Assembly: GCA_028281285.1 (NCBI GenBank)
Contig: JANQKF010000018.1
Location: 1-64,000, forward strand
Length of the DNA stretch: 64,000 nucleotides
Source: Cyclobacteriaceae bacterium
GTDB lineage: Bacteria; Bacteroidota; Bacteroidia; Cytophagales; Cyclobacteriaceae
Reading direction: 5' to 3'
Part shown: one piece after another, positions 1 to 8,663 of the stretch
Layout: every line of letters starts with the position of its first letter
How positions within the stretch are numbered: the stretch's first letter is position 1
The notes under the pieces: generated by a model
Seen by the model: only the letters and a program-made list of their open reading frames with translations
Database searches by the model: none
Told to the model about the DNA's origin: nothing
Made by a program: the position numbers and the translations under genes

Positions 1-2
1 AT

Positions 3-3000
3 GAATTTACGGTCAAGATTACCTCAACCGACCCTGCTGAGAACAGCGATGTAATTGGAGTGAAGGAGAAATCAATAACTGTTGTGGTTAATTCGCCTCC
101 GAATCAACCTCATTCACCATCACCCATTGACGGTGCCAATGACGTGAGTATTTCTACCAAGTTGAATTGGCAAGGTGGGGACATTGATGGAGATGCCGTT
201 ACCTACGAGGTGCTTTACAAGAAGAGCGGTGAAGATTGGACAAGCGATAATACTTCCATCAACTCTTACTCATTTCCAATGAGTTTAGAATTTAATCAGG
301 CATATTTTTGGAAGGTAATAGCAAAGGACCAGCATGGCAACACTATTTCAAGTCACACCAACATTCAACGGGGTTGGAAGTTCACGACAAGACCTCCAAA
401 CATACGTTGGCAAGGATCAAATGGAGAGAAAGTTAGCTCAGCTTTGTTTGGAGAGACGGTGGATGCAACTGTTGAGACAAGTTCCATAGAAAATGGGACA
501 GTTTTGGTAGTCGTATATGAATATATGTTTGAGTCAACTACAGGCGTGCCGGTTGCATTACACCCGATAGATTCAATCTATGTAGATGTGGTTGGAGGAA
601 AAGGGATCGGGAAATGGAGGACGAAATTTGTCAAGGACCTGAAGGGATTAAAAACTATTGTTGCCACTCAGCCAAAGGCAAATGAGTACTTCTTTAATGT
701 CTTTTATAATGAGGAGCTAATCGGCCAATCTGAAAAACTGAATGTTGCGGTAACCCCAGAGTCCCCCGACCTTGTGACCATAGAGGAAGTTGACCAATCT
801 GATCCATTGAACGATAAGCAGCCATTACTTTTAGTTCATGGATGGCAACCTAAGGGTAAACCAGCTCCTTACGGTGGTGATATTTGGTGTCATTTTATCA
901 AATTTTTCTCCGAAGGGGGGAAAGTAACGGAAGAGTTAAGACGAAAGTACAAATTGTATGAGGTTCGGTATGTTTCGAATTTAGCGAGTGTCAAAATTTT
1001 AGGAGAAAAGCTAAGAACGGTTCTTGATGAGGAAGCAAAAGAAGATGCACAGTTCAACAACTTGACTATTGTTGCTCATAGCATGGGTGGCTTGGTATCA
1101 CGTGCATTTATGAATTACCAAACGGAAAGTGGGCCATTTGCAAATACAAAAGGCGGAGAACGGATTGATAAATTAATTACACTGGGCACACCCCATCGTG
1201 GAAGTCCAATGTCAAATGGACCGGTTAGATCTAAAGTTGCATCAAATATTTCTGAGAGGAAGGTTGCAAATACCATTAGAACCTTCGATGTAGAGTTTCT
1301 GCATGGGGGGCCATTATGGAATGAATTCAACCGATCCGATTTAAGATGGGATAACTATGTTGAACTTTTTGATTATGAGAAATATTCTGATGAACAAAAC
1401 GAATGGTTATTTGAATTGAACAGAGAAGAGGAATTTGCTGACCAAATCATCGCATATTTTTCTCAAATGGACCCGTTAGTTGGCATAAACACTCCTACCG
1501 CACAAAAGGTGGCCTATCTGTTAGGAAATGGTTTCATGTTAGGTGGTTTATCTCTATTCAATGATGGCATCGTTCCTCAAGAGAGTGGGGGGCTAATTGG
1601 ACATGTTTTGAAAAGAAGAAACTCACTCTATGGTTACAACCATACTCAAATTGCAACAGGACTATTTAAGCTTGATGACCCTTTGCTATTTGATGAACAA
1701 CTTTTTCATGACTTAAAATCTGATCTACTTGATATTGATGAGCCACTTATTCAAGTTACACCTCATAAGATGTGGAATTATGGTGATGTCGTACTTGATG
1801 AAAAAAGTGATCATTCTTTCATTATAAAAAATACCGGTAAGGTAAAGTTAGTAGTGTCCGATTTGAAATTGGAAAATAAGAATAATGAAGTCTCATTTCA
1901 GATTGTAAGTCCGGCCGATTATAATTTTGAGTTGGCTCCGGAAGAGAGCAAAGAGATTCTTATCGAATTTAATCCCAAAAATGAAGGGCTAAGAAAAGCG
2001 TCTCTAAATATTTTCAGTAATGCCTCAAATAATTCTTCAAACGATTTTACAATAATTGAACTAACCGGTAAAGGAGTAGCTGAAGATACCAAGACTATAC
2101 AGGTGGACTCTGAATTCAAATTAGAGTTTGGTGATATTTTTTTAGAACAATCGGCAACCGAAATTTTCACAATTGAAAATACTGGTTCCACAGACCTCTT
2201 AATTAATCTTAACTTTTCCGAAGCGGATGCTGATATGTTTGAGTTGATTAATCCAACTGATTCGGAATTCATACTTGGCAAAGGAGAAGTTGAAAATATC
2301 ATTGTTCAATTTTCACCAACTTCGGTAGGTGATAAATATGCGAAGTTTATTATTTCAAATGATTCAGACAACGCTCCAAGTATTGAAATGGACCTTTACG
2401 GTAAAGGAGTTGATGAAGGAGTTAAACTTATTGAGGTTTACACTGAAGACCAGGAAGACTTTGGAGAGGTAACTATAGGAAATACCCTGGAAAGTTTGTT
2501 CAGGGTAGTAAACACTGGTTATGCCAACCTCTCCGTGTCAGACATTTCCAAAAAAGGTTCAGATCAATTTGCATTGATCCATAATACCTCACTGCCTATT
2601 GAAATTGAACCAGGGGATGCTTTTGAGTTTTCGGTTGTCTTTAGTCCTGAAAACCTAGGCTCGAGTTCGACAATTATAGAGATCGAAAATGACTCCGATA
2701 ACTCATCTCCATTTAAAACGGTCAGCCTATCCGGAATTGGGGTTTTAGAGACGCAGCTATCAAATTCAAGCATAGAAGAGAATAATGAAACCGGAGCTGT
2801 TATTGGAACTTTTACCACTTCTGGTTCAGGTAAGTTTACCTATAACTTGGTAATAGGAGAAGGAGATACAGACAACAACACGTTCACCATTGAGGAGGAT
2901 AAGCTCATTACTACAGCCGTATTTGATTATGAGACCCAATCGAGCTATTCTATTCGAGTGGAAACTTGTAGTTCTCAAAGCCAATGCTTTCGGAATGTGT

Positions 3001-4478
3001 TCACTATAGAGATTTTGGATGTTAATAGATCTCCTTCGGATGTATCAATTTCCGGGACGACTATCTCAGAGAATATGGAAATAGGTTCTCAAGTAGGTAC
3101 TTTGAGCACCACAGATCTGGACGCAGATGATTATCACGCATATAGTTTTATAGAAGGAGAGGGCGATACCAACAACTCCTTGTTCGAAATTGATGGCGAC
3201 AAATTGCTGGCGAGTAAGTCATTTGATTACGAAACAAAGTCGAATTATTCTGTCAGGATCAAAACAACCGATTCAGGTGGAAAGTCTTTTGAGAAATCAT
3301 TCACTATAACCGTGTTGGATGTTAATGAAACTCCGACAGCAATTGAATTGAGTTCCACGAGTATCGATGAGAATAATAAGGAGGGTGACCTTATAGGGGC
3401 ACTGACCACTACCGACCAGGACGCTAATGATACCCATACCTATTCCTTATTTGAAGGAGAGGGGTCTGAAGACAATTCTTCTTTTACCATTTCGGATAAT
3501 CAACTGTTGGCCGCAAAATCGTTCAATTTTGAGGAAAAGTCTAAATACAAAGTCAGGGTTCAAACTCAAGATTCAGATGGTGAGGTTTTTGACAAGGCGT
3601 TAACCATTACCATTAACGATGTTAATGAATTACCAACCGGGATAAGTCTTTCCAGTTCAGGTTTTGATGAAAACAATGAGGCAATGCTTGAAATAGGAAC
3701 GTTCACAACTATTGATGAAGATAGAGACGATTCACATACATATACACCCCTAACAAGCCTTGACTCATTTAAAATTGAGGGAGACAAACTTTTTGCTCTC
3801 GTTTCCTTTGACCATGAAGAACTGACTTCCTACACTATAGAAGTACAAACTGAGGATAGTGGTGGTTTGACATTCAATGAGTCATTTACAATTGAAGTTG
3901 GCAATGTTCCAGAGCCGAGTTTGGAATTTGAGGAAGAACTCGATTTTGGGAATAGTGCGTTAGATTGGCCCAAAACCGAGCAAATAAGGATTACCAATGA
4001 TGGTGATGTAAGAGTATCAGTAGTTCTAGCCAGCACCGAACGGCATTTCACGGTTTGGCCAGCGACTTTCGATTTGGATATCGATGATGAACAGGATATA
4101 ACGGTAACTTTTCTGCCTGAACAGGTAAAGTCGTATGAAGGTATGCTAAAAATAGCATTTGATGGTAAAGAGGAAGAAATCCATTTGACAGGCAATGGTA
4201 CTATCATTACTGGCGTGGATGACCCAATTATATCTCGAAATATGAAGGTTCATCCCAACCCGGCAAAGGATGAAGTGATTGTTGATTTGTCTTTATCAAA
4301 CCTGATTGAACCCCGATTGCAATTCATATCTCCGGCTGGGACTGTGTTGGTTGTTGAAAAAGTAAACGATAATGACAAGGTAATAATCAAAACCTCGGGT
4401 TATCCATCGGGGGTTTATCTCATTCGGGTTTTTAATCGGGAGGCAGTATTAACGAAGAAAGTGATCATCAAAAAATGA
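3..4478 (+). CDS. Secreted multidomain lipase-like protein with ASH and cadherin repeats and T9SS sorting domain (5' end outside window)
   Basis: The track starts this ORF at a GTG at 60, but the frame is open to the left edge (it reads EFTVKITSTDPAENSDVIGV before that GTG), so the true start lies outside the window. Residue numbers below follow the track ORF. Order of parts: a fibronectin-III-like segment (about 1-110); an alpha/beta-hydrolase domain (about 250-560) with LLLVHGW, nucleophile elbow AHSMGG (Ser341) and TLGTPHRGSP, as in triacylglycerol lipases; three choice-of-anchor-D/ASH-like modules with the FGDV...NTG pattern (about 565-895); four cadherin-like repeats ending in LDVNE/NDVNE (about 905-1300); one more ASH-like module; and a T9SS type A sorting domain (VHPNPAKDEV ... 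GVYLIRV ... KKVIIKK). Inference: exported by T9SS, anchored or released at the surface, acting on esters or lipids. The substrate cannot be told. Confidence 0.9.
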   Translation, partial: EFTVKITSTDPAENSDVIGVKEKSITVVVNSPPNQPHSPSPIDGANDVSISTKLNWQGGDIDGDAVTYEVLYKKSGEDWTSDNTSINSYSFPMSLEFNQAYFWKVIAKDQHGNTISSHTNIQRGWKFTTRPPNIRWQGSNGEKVSSALFGETVDATVETSSIENGTVLVVVYEYMFESTTGVPVALHPIDSIYVDVVGGKGIGKWRTKFVKDLKGLKTIVATQPKANEYFFNVFYNEELIGQSEKLNVAVTPESPDLVTIEEVDQSDPLNDKQPLLLVHGWQPKGKPAPYGGDIWCHFIKFFSEGGKVTEELRRKYKLYEVRYVSNLASVKILGEKLRTVLDEEAKEDAQFNNLTIVAHSMGGLVSRAFMNYQTESGPFANTKGGERIDKLITLGTPHRGSPMSNGPVRSKVASNISERKVANTIRTFDVEFLHGGPLWNEFNRSDLRWDNYVELFDYEKYSDEQNEWLFELNREEEFADQIIAYFSQMDPLVGINTPTAQKVAYLLGNGFMLGGLSLFNDGIVPQESGGLIGHVLKRRNSLYGYNHTQIATGLFKLDDPLLFDEQLFHDLKSDLLDIDEPLIQVTPHKMWNYGDVVLDEKSDHSFIIKNTGKVKLVVSDLKLENKNNEVSFQIVSPADYNFELAPEESKEILIEFNPKNEGLRKASLNIFSNASNNSSNDFTIIELTGKGVAEDTKTIQVDSEFKLEFGDIFLEQSATEIFTIENTGSTDLLINLNFSEADADMFELINPTDSEFILGKGEVENIIVQFSPTSVGDKYAKFIISNDSDNAPSIEMDLYGKGVDEGVKLIEVYTEDQEDFGEVTIGNTLESLFRVVNTGYANLSVSDISKKGSDQFALIHNTSLPIEIEPGDAFEFSVVFSPENLGSSSTIIEIENDSDNSSPFKTVSLSGIGVLETQLSNSSIEENNETGAVIGTFTTSGSGKFTYNLVIGEGDTDNNTFTIEEDKLITTAVFDYETQSSYSIRVETCSSQSQCFRNVFTIEILDVNRSPSDVSISGTTISENMEIGSQVGTLSTTDLDADDYHAYSFIEGEGDTNNSLFEIDGDKLLASKSFDYETKSNYSVRIKTTDSGGKSFEKSFTITVLDVNETPTAIELSSTSIDENNKEGDLIGALTTTDQDANDTHTYSLFEGEGSEDNSSFTISDNQLLAAKSFNFEEKSKYKVRVQTQDSDGEVFDKALTITINDVNELPTGISLSSSGFDENNEAMLEIGTFTTIDEDRDDSHTYTPLTSLDSFKIEGDKLFALVSFDHEELTSYTIEVQTEDSGGLTFNESFTIEVGNVPEPSLEFEEELDFGNSALDWPKTEQIRITNDGDVRVSVVLASTERHFTVWPATFDLDIDDEQDITVTFLPEQVKSYEGMLKIAFDGKEEEIHLTGNGTIITGVDDPIISRNMKVHPNPAKDEVIVDLSLSNLIEPRLQFISPAGTVLVVEKVNDNDKVIIKTSGYPSGVYLIRVFNREAVLTKKVIIKK

Positions 4479-4484
4479 GTTAAT

Positions 4485-4925
4485 ATGATAATGGGAATAT
4501 TAAAGCGCCTCAAATTGATTGTAGTTCTGGTCGTTCTGGGTGTAATTGCTTTGGTCGCGTGCAATCCTGATGAACCTGATCTGGAACCCACAGCCCAAGA
4601 ATTAGCTTTTGAGCTGTTGGAAGGTACCTGGAGGCCTGGTATCGTTATACTCGATGGAATAGACATCACTTCAAATTATGTTGGCTTTAGCTTGGAATTC
4701 ACTGAACACACATATGCCGCAATGAATGCTCAAAATCTTTTAATAGGTGGAACCTGGGATTGGACCGATGAAGTAGCAACTCGAATAAATTTAATCGAGG
4801 AAGGGAAAGAACTGGTTATAATCGCCTTAACTGAGCATTTGTTAATTTTTACTTTTACACTTAACAGAGTGGGAGGTGCGGTAAACGGGATCAATGGGAA
4901 TTACAGGATTACGCTCGAAAAGTAA
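4485..4925 (+). CDS. Small lipoprotein, lipocalin-like
   Basis: 146 residues. A hydrophobic N-terminus (LIVVLVVLGVIALVAC) ends in the lipobox LVAC followed by NPDEPDLEPT, so the mature protein should begin at Cys with an acidic tether typical of Bacteroidota surface or periplasmic lipoproteins. The rest (LLEGTWRPG..., GGTWDWTDE, INGNYRITLEK) has the look of the small lipocalin-like or DUF5004-type beta-barrels common in the phylum, with a GTW strand near the N-terminus. It starts 6 nt after the stop of the giant T9SS protein and may be co-transcribed with it. A second in-frame ATG at 4491 (MGILKRLK) is an equally possible start. Function unknown. Confidence 0.75.
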   Translation: MIMGILKRLKLIVVLVVLGVIALVACNPDEPDLEPTAQELAFELLEGTWRPGIVILDGIDITSNYVGFSLEFTEHTYAAMNAQNLLIGGTWDWTDEVATRINLIEEGKELVIIALTEHLLIFTFTLNRVGGAVNGINGNYRITLEK

Positions 4926-4971
4926 ATGCGAATGCATTAATTCCTAATACCAAATTTCATTGCAAAGCAAA

Positions 4972-6351
4972 TCATTTCCCGATGCAGAATTTTGAAAATA
5001 TGTTAGCCAAGAGATCATCCGTAGTAATTTCTCCGGTGATTTCGCCCAAGTAATGAAGCGCTTGCCGGATGTCCATCGCTACGAAATCATTGGTTACTTG
5101 ATTGTCGATGCCATTGATGACATCCATAAGTGAGTTTCTGGTTTGTAGGAGGGAGTCGTAATGTCGGATATTGGTGACCACTGTATCACCCCGCTTAAAC
5201 TTGTCAAGATTGACCAGTTCCAGGATTCGTTCCTTCAGTTTTTCCACTTGCTCATTCTCCTTTGCAGAGAGAAAAAGCATATCTGGATGTTGTTTTTGAA
5301 GCTCTTCCACTAAAGACTCATCCACTTTATCCAGTTTATTGCCAAGCTTAAGAAAGGGCACCCCGGTGTTTTCCAATCGATTGATCTCCTGGTTCATTTC
5401 TACCACATCAAGCTCTGAAAGATCAAAAAGATAGATAATCAATGATGCCTGTTTCATCTTGGCCTGAGTACGCTCCACACCAATGGCTTCAATGGTGTCT
5501 GTGGTTTCACGCAATCCGGCAGTATCGATAAACCGGAAGGCAACACCACCTATAATGACCTCATCTTCGATAAAATCACGTGTGGTACCGGCAATATCAG
5601 AAACGATGGCTTTTTCTTCGTTTAGTAATGCATTGAGTAGGGTAGACTTTCCGGCATTTGGTTTTCCTGCAATAACGGTAGGAACCCCGTTCTTAATCAC
5701 ATTGCCGAGGTCAAAACTCTTGATTAGTCCATTGATCACAATCAGAAGTTTGTTGACCAACTCCTTCAAATCCTCTCGGCTGGCGAACTCCACATCTTCC
5801 TCGCCAAAGTCGAGCTCCAATTCAATCATTGAAGCAAAATGAACGAGCTCTTCCCTTAATCGTTTTATTTCCTCCGAAAATCCTCCACGCATTTGATTAA
5901 GCGCAGCTTGATGAGAAGCTTCCGAATCCGCATTGATCAGGTCCGCCACTGCTTCGGCCTGGGCAAGATCGAACTGCCCATTCATAAAGGCTCTCTTGGT
6001 AAATTCTCCTGGTTTGGCCGGCCGGGCTCCTTTTCTGATCAGCAGTTGAATAATTTGTCGAATCACATAATTCGATCCATGACAGGAGATTTCGACCACA
6101 TTTTCCTTGGTAAATGAGCTAGGTGCTATGAATAAGGAAACCAACACCTCGTCCAGTACCTTGTCTTCATCGCGGATTGTGCCAAAATGAATCGTATGCG
6201 AGGGTTGTTTTAGTAGGTCTTTACCATAAAAAACCTCATTACAGAGTGATATTGCCTCTTTTCCGGATAAGCGGATAACACCAATAGCTCCTATTCCCTG
6301 AGGAGTAGCCAGGGCAATAATCGTATCTTCATTCTGTAATAGCATCGTCAT
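4972..6351 (-). CDS. mnmE: tRNA modification GTPase MnmE
   Basis: 459 residues, normal length. With MnmG it installs the cm(n)m5 group on U34 of tRNAs reading split codon boxes. Visible features: N-terminal formyl-THF-binding domain (ATPQGIGAIGVIRLSG, and FTKRAFMNGQFDLAQAEAVADLI at its end), helical domain, inserted G domain from about residue 215 to 375 with P-loop GKPNAGKS, switch I DIAGTTRDFIED, DTAGLR and NKLDK, and the C-terminal FCIGK carrying the invariant Cys. A TATCTTTG -7-like element lies a few bases upstream, which implies a very short leader. The second ATG (MLLQNE, 6 nt in) could be the start. Divergent from the LytTR gene. Confidence 0.97.
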   Translation of the reverse strand: MTMLLQNEDTIIALATPQGIGAIGVIRLSGKEAISLCNEVFYGKDLLKQPSHTIHFGTIRDEDKVLDEVLVSLFIAPSSFTKENVVEISCHGSNYVIRQIIQLLIRKGARPAKPGEFTKRAFMNGQFDLAQAEAVADLINADSEASHQAALNQMRGGFSEEIKRLREELVHFASMIELELDFGEEDVEFASREDLKELVNKLLIVINGLIKSFDLGNVIKNGVPTVIAGKPNAGKSTLLNALLNEEKAIVSDIAGTTRDFIEDEVIIGGVAFRFIDTAGLRETTDTIEAIGVERTQAKMKQASLIIYLFDLSELDVVEMNQEINRLENTGVPFLKLGNKLDKVDESLVEELQKQHPDMLFLSAKENEQVEKLKERILELVNLDKFKRGDTVVTNIRHYDSLLQTRNSLMDVINGIDNQVTNDFVAMDIRQALHYLGEITGEITTDDLLANIFSKFCIGK

Positions 6352-6359
6352 AAACGCAG

Positions 6360-6367
6360 CAAAGATA
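6360..6367 (-). promoter_or_regulatory. Putative -7 element of mnmE
   Basis: On the minus strand this reads TATCTTTG, an exact match to the Bacteroidota TAnnTTTG -7 consensus, 8 nt before the mnmE ATG. No clear TTTG is seen 19-21 nt further upstream, so the assignment is moderate. Confidence 0.45.
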
Positions 6368-6454
6368 GGTGTTTTCGCAGTGAACGGGTTTGGTTTATCC
6401 GTTGAATAAAACCCAATGACTGCTAACTTTCGTATTGATTAAGAACGTGCAAAT

Positions 6455-7348
6455 ATGAGTAGATTTTTGAATTGGATAAGAAGTAATCAAATAGAATTGC
6501 TTGCCGGGCTTTTGTGCTTTTCCATATTCATTGTCTTTGAAGTATATCAACAACTTTACTACACTCGCAATTACACAGAGTCCGGAGGTGAAGGCATCAC
6601 CTTTTTCACCGTTTTGAATGCTCATTTGCTGAGATGGTCTATTTGGGTTTTACTGAGCCTGATCCTAGTGTTTTACGTTACGAAGAATCCTTTGAAAAGA
6701 GGAGAGATGAGCTCGATTCAACTCCTCAAGTACCTTGTAGTGATCATTGGAGTCCTTTTCCTGAATTTAATGGCAATCACAGGTATCAGCCTTACTTCAG
6801 GAGAGATGGCGGCTGGTTGGCCAGCATTTCAGGAGCTTTTCATTTACTTCTTTTTCCATAAGATCCCCCTCTATTTCATTATGCTGGCAGCACTAACCGT
6901 AGTCATACACTATTTCCAAAATAGAGACGAATTGGAATTGGTAATAGGAGAAGTAGGAGAACTGAGAAGATCAAATGCACAATTGAATGAGGAATTGAGA
7001 AATTCTGCGGTGAGAGATGAATCATTTGTCTTACAAGTCAAGACGGGAACCAGAACCAAACTTGTTCCAGTGGAGGAGATTATCTGGATAGAGGCGGATG
7101 ACTATTGCGTTAGAATTCATGATAAGAATAATCAGACACATACCCTTCGTAGTTCTATGAAGGCCCTGGATGAAAAACTTGAGTTTTATGGTTTCCTTCG
7201 TGTTCACCGAAAGGCAATTGTGAATATGAATTTTGTCACGGAATTTGTCCAAAATGGGAGAACAGAGCTGATTTTAAGAAATGGAAGTGTCGTTCCTGTA
7301 GCACAGTCTCGCTTATCTTCCCTAAAGAGTGCCTTGCAAACCATTTAG
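6455..7348 (+). CDS. Membrane-anchored LytTR-family DNA-binding regulator
   Basis: 297 residues. Four hydrophobic segments occupy the N-terminal half (about 13-33, 52-73, 85-110, 120-150), followed by a short coiled-coil-like stretch (ELVIGEVGELRRSNAQLNEEL) and a C-terminal LytTR DNA-binding domain (about 190-295: EEIIWIEADDYCVRIHD, LDEKLEFYGFLRVHRKAIVN). There is no receiver domain, so the signal probably comes through the membrane part rather than by phosphorylation. This 4-TM plus LytTR layout is common in Bacteroidota. A TAACTTTC sequence near 6423 is a near-consensus -7 element. The next genes are the tandem secreted paralogues, which are possible but unproven targets. Confidence 0.85.
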   Translation: MSRFLNWIRSNQIELLAGLLCFSIFIVFEVYQQLYYTRNYTESGGEGITFFTVLNAHLLRWSIWVLLSLILVFYVTKNPLKRGEMSSIQLLKYLVVIIGVLFLNLMAITGISLTSGEMAAGWPAFQELFIYFFFHKIPLYFIMLAALTVVIHYFQNRDELELVIGEVGELRRSNAQLNEELRNSAVRDESFVLQVKTGTRTKLVPVEEIIWIEADDYCVRIHDKNNQTHTLRSSMKALDEKLEFYGFLRVHRKAIVNMNFVTEFVQNGRTELILRNGSVVPVAQSRLSSLKSALQTI

Positions 7349-7435
7349 TTTGTTTCTACCGCACTTCAATTTGAGTTCACTGCAAAAAGATTGCTAAATC
7401 ATTGGTATTAGGGCTGTTTTGATCAAAACGAAATT

Positions 7436-8017
7436 ATGACCAAAAAATCATTCATTCCATTACTCATGATGTTGTTGAGTAGCTCCTTGACTGCTCAAAA
7501 CAATAATGGTAAGTATTCACCGAGTGCAAAAAGCCCATTTGGTCAACCGGATCCGAAATTCGAAGAATTTCTGAAAGACTATGAAAAATTGATTGGACTT
7601 TGTGATTGTGTCTCAGTCCAAATGGGTGCCAATCAACAATGGGGTAAGCCTGTAAATACAGTTTGGGAATGGAAGTACGTAATGAATGGCAAAGCAATTC
7701 AAGACATTAATCGCAGAGAGGATGGTTCTTCAAGTAGTAGTATTCGACTCTATAATGCCGATAGTGCTCAATGGTACGTTACCTACTTCTCTGGCAACCT
7801 TACCAGCACAATGCCAAGTACTTGGGTAAGCAGAAAGGGAGAAAACCCTTTGGTGTTATACTTACCTCAAAAAGCACCAAATGGTTTTGATGGATTCTCA
7901 AGACTGACTTTTCAAAACATCACCGACCAGGGTTTTGAATGGAGGGGCGCTTGGGTGGATCCCACCGGTAGTGCCGTGTTTCCATTTTGGAAGATTGACT
8001 GTAAAAAGCGCAACTAA
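7436..8017 (+). CDS. Secreted protein, DUF1579-like, paralogue 1 of a tandem pair
   Basis: 193 residues with a clear Sec signal peptide ending ...SSSLTAQ. The mature part shares with the next gene the blocks SP/NPFG-YG-P-PK, an internal CDC motif (LIGLCDCVSVQ), W-W-KYVMNG, SIRxYNADSAxWYVTxFS, STW, APNG-GF-RxTF and a C-terminal (D/W)C(K/E)KRN. This resembles the DUF1579/lipocalin-like secreted proteins in which a measured product is described by strand repeats with conserved Trp. The conserved Cys residues could form a disulfide in the periplasm. Function unknown. It lies 15 nt upstream of its paralogue, so the two are probably one operon. Confidence 0.75.
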   Translation: MTKKSFIPLLMMLLSSSLTAQNNNGKYSPSAKSPFGQPDPKFEEFLKDYEKLIGLCDCVSVQMGANQQWGKPVNTVWEWKYVMNGKAIQDINRREDGSSSSSIRLYNADSAQWYVTYFSGNLTSTMPSTWVSRKGENPLVLYLPQKAPNGFDGFSRLTFQNITDQGFEWRGAWVDPTGSAVFPFWKIDCKKRN

Positions 8018-8032
8018 CTCAAATAGACTTAT

Positions 8033-8620
8033 ATGAAACTCAAAATTCAACTTATTCTATTACTTGTCTGCTTATCAACGATCACATTGCAGGCTCAAAA
8101 TATCGACACTCAGTATGAACCCAATCCCCAATATCCGTATGGCAGACCTCATCCGAAACTTATGAAAGCGGCCACTGCTTTTGATCCTATTATCGGGAGT
8201 TGTGATTGCAGATCATTGGCTAGAAATGCTAATCAAAGTTGGGGAGATACAACAAACCTAAGATGGGAATTCAAATATATCATGAATGGCAGCTCGGTTC
8301 AGGACATTACTTGGTTGGATAATGATACTTATACCAGTAGCATTAGACAATACAATGCTGACAGTGCCAAATGGTATGTCACTTTCTTTAGCTCAGGTCC
8401 GGGAAACCCAACACCAAGCACATGGGAAGGAGGTATGAAAGACGATAATATTGTGCTATACAATGAGCAGGCGGCACCCAATGGAATGGAGGGATTCTAT
8501 CGGATTACCTTCAAGGATATTTCTGAAAACGGATTTAACTGGAGAGGGGAATGGGTCGATAAAACCGAGAAAGTTGTATTTCCAACCTGGCTGATTTGGT
8601 GCGAAAAGAGGAACCGCTAA
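8033..8620 (+). CDS. Secreted protein, DUF1579-like, paralogue 2 of a tandem pair
   Basis: 195 residues, signal peptide ending TITLQAQ. It is colinear with the preceding gene over its whole length: YPYGRPHPKL, IIGSCDCRSLA, KYIMNGSSVQDI, SIRQYNADSAKWYVTFFSSG, AAPNGMEGFYRITF, GFNWRGEWVD and WCEKRNR. The pair clearly arose by tandem duplication and has since diverged. The terminal positively charged KRN(R) and the CDC motif are kept in both. No catalytic signature is visible. Function unknown. Confidence 0.75.
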   Translation: MKLKIQLILLLVCLSTITLQAQNIDTQYEPNPQYPYGRPHPKLMKAATAFDPIIGSCDCRSLARNANQSWGDTTNLRWEFKYIMNGSSVQDITWLDNDTYTSSIRQYNADSAKWYVTFFSSGPGNPTPSTWEGGMKDDNIVLYNEQAAPNGMEGFYRITFKDISENGFNWRGEWVDKTEKVVFPTWLIWCEKRNR

Positions 8621-8663
8621 CTGCCGCTACCTTGTTGTAATTCAATAAGTTTTTCAGCTTTGC

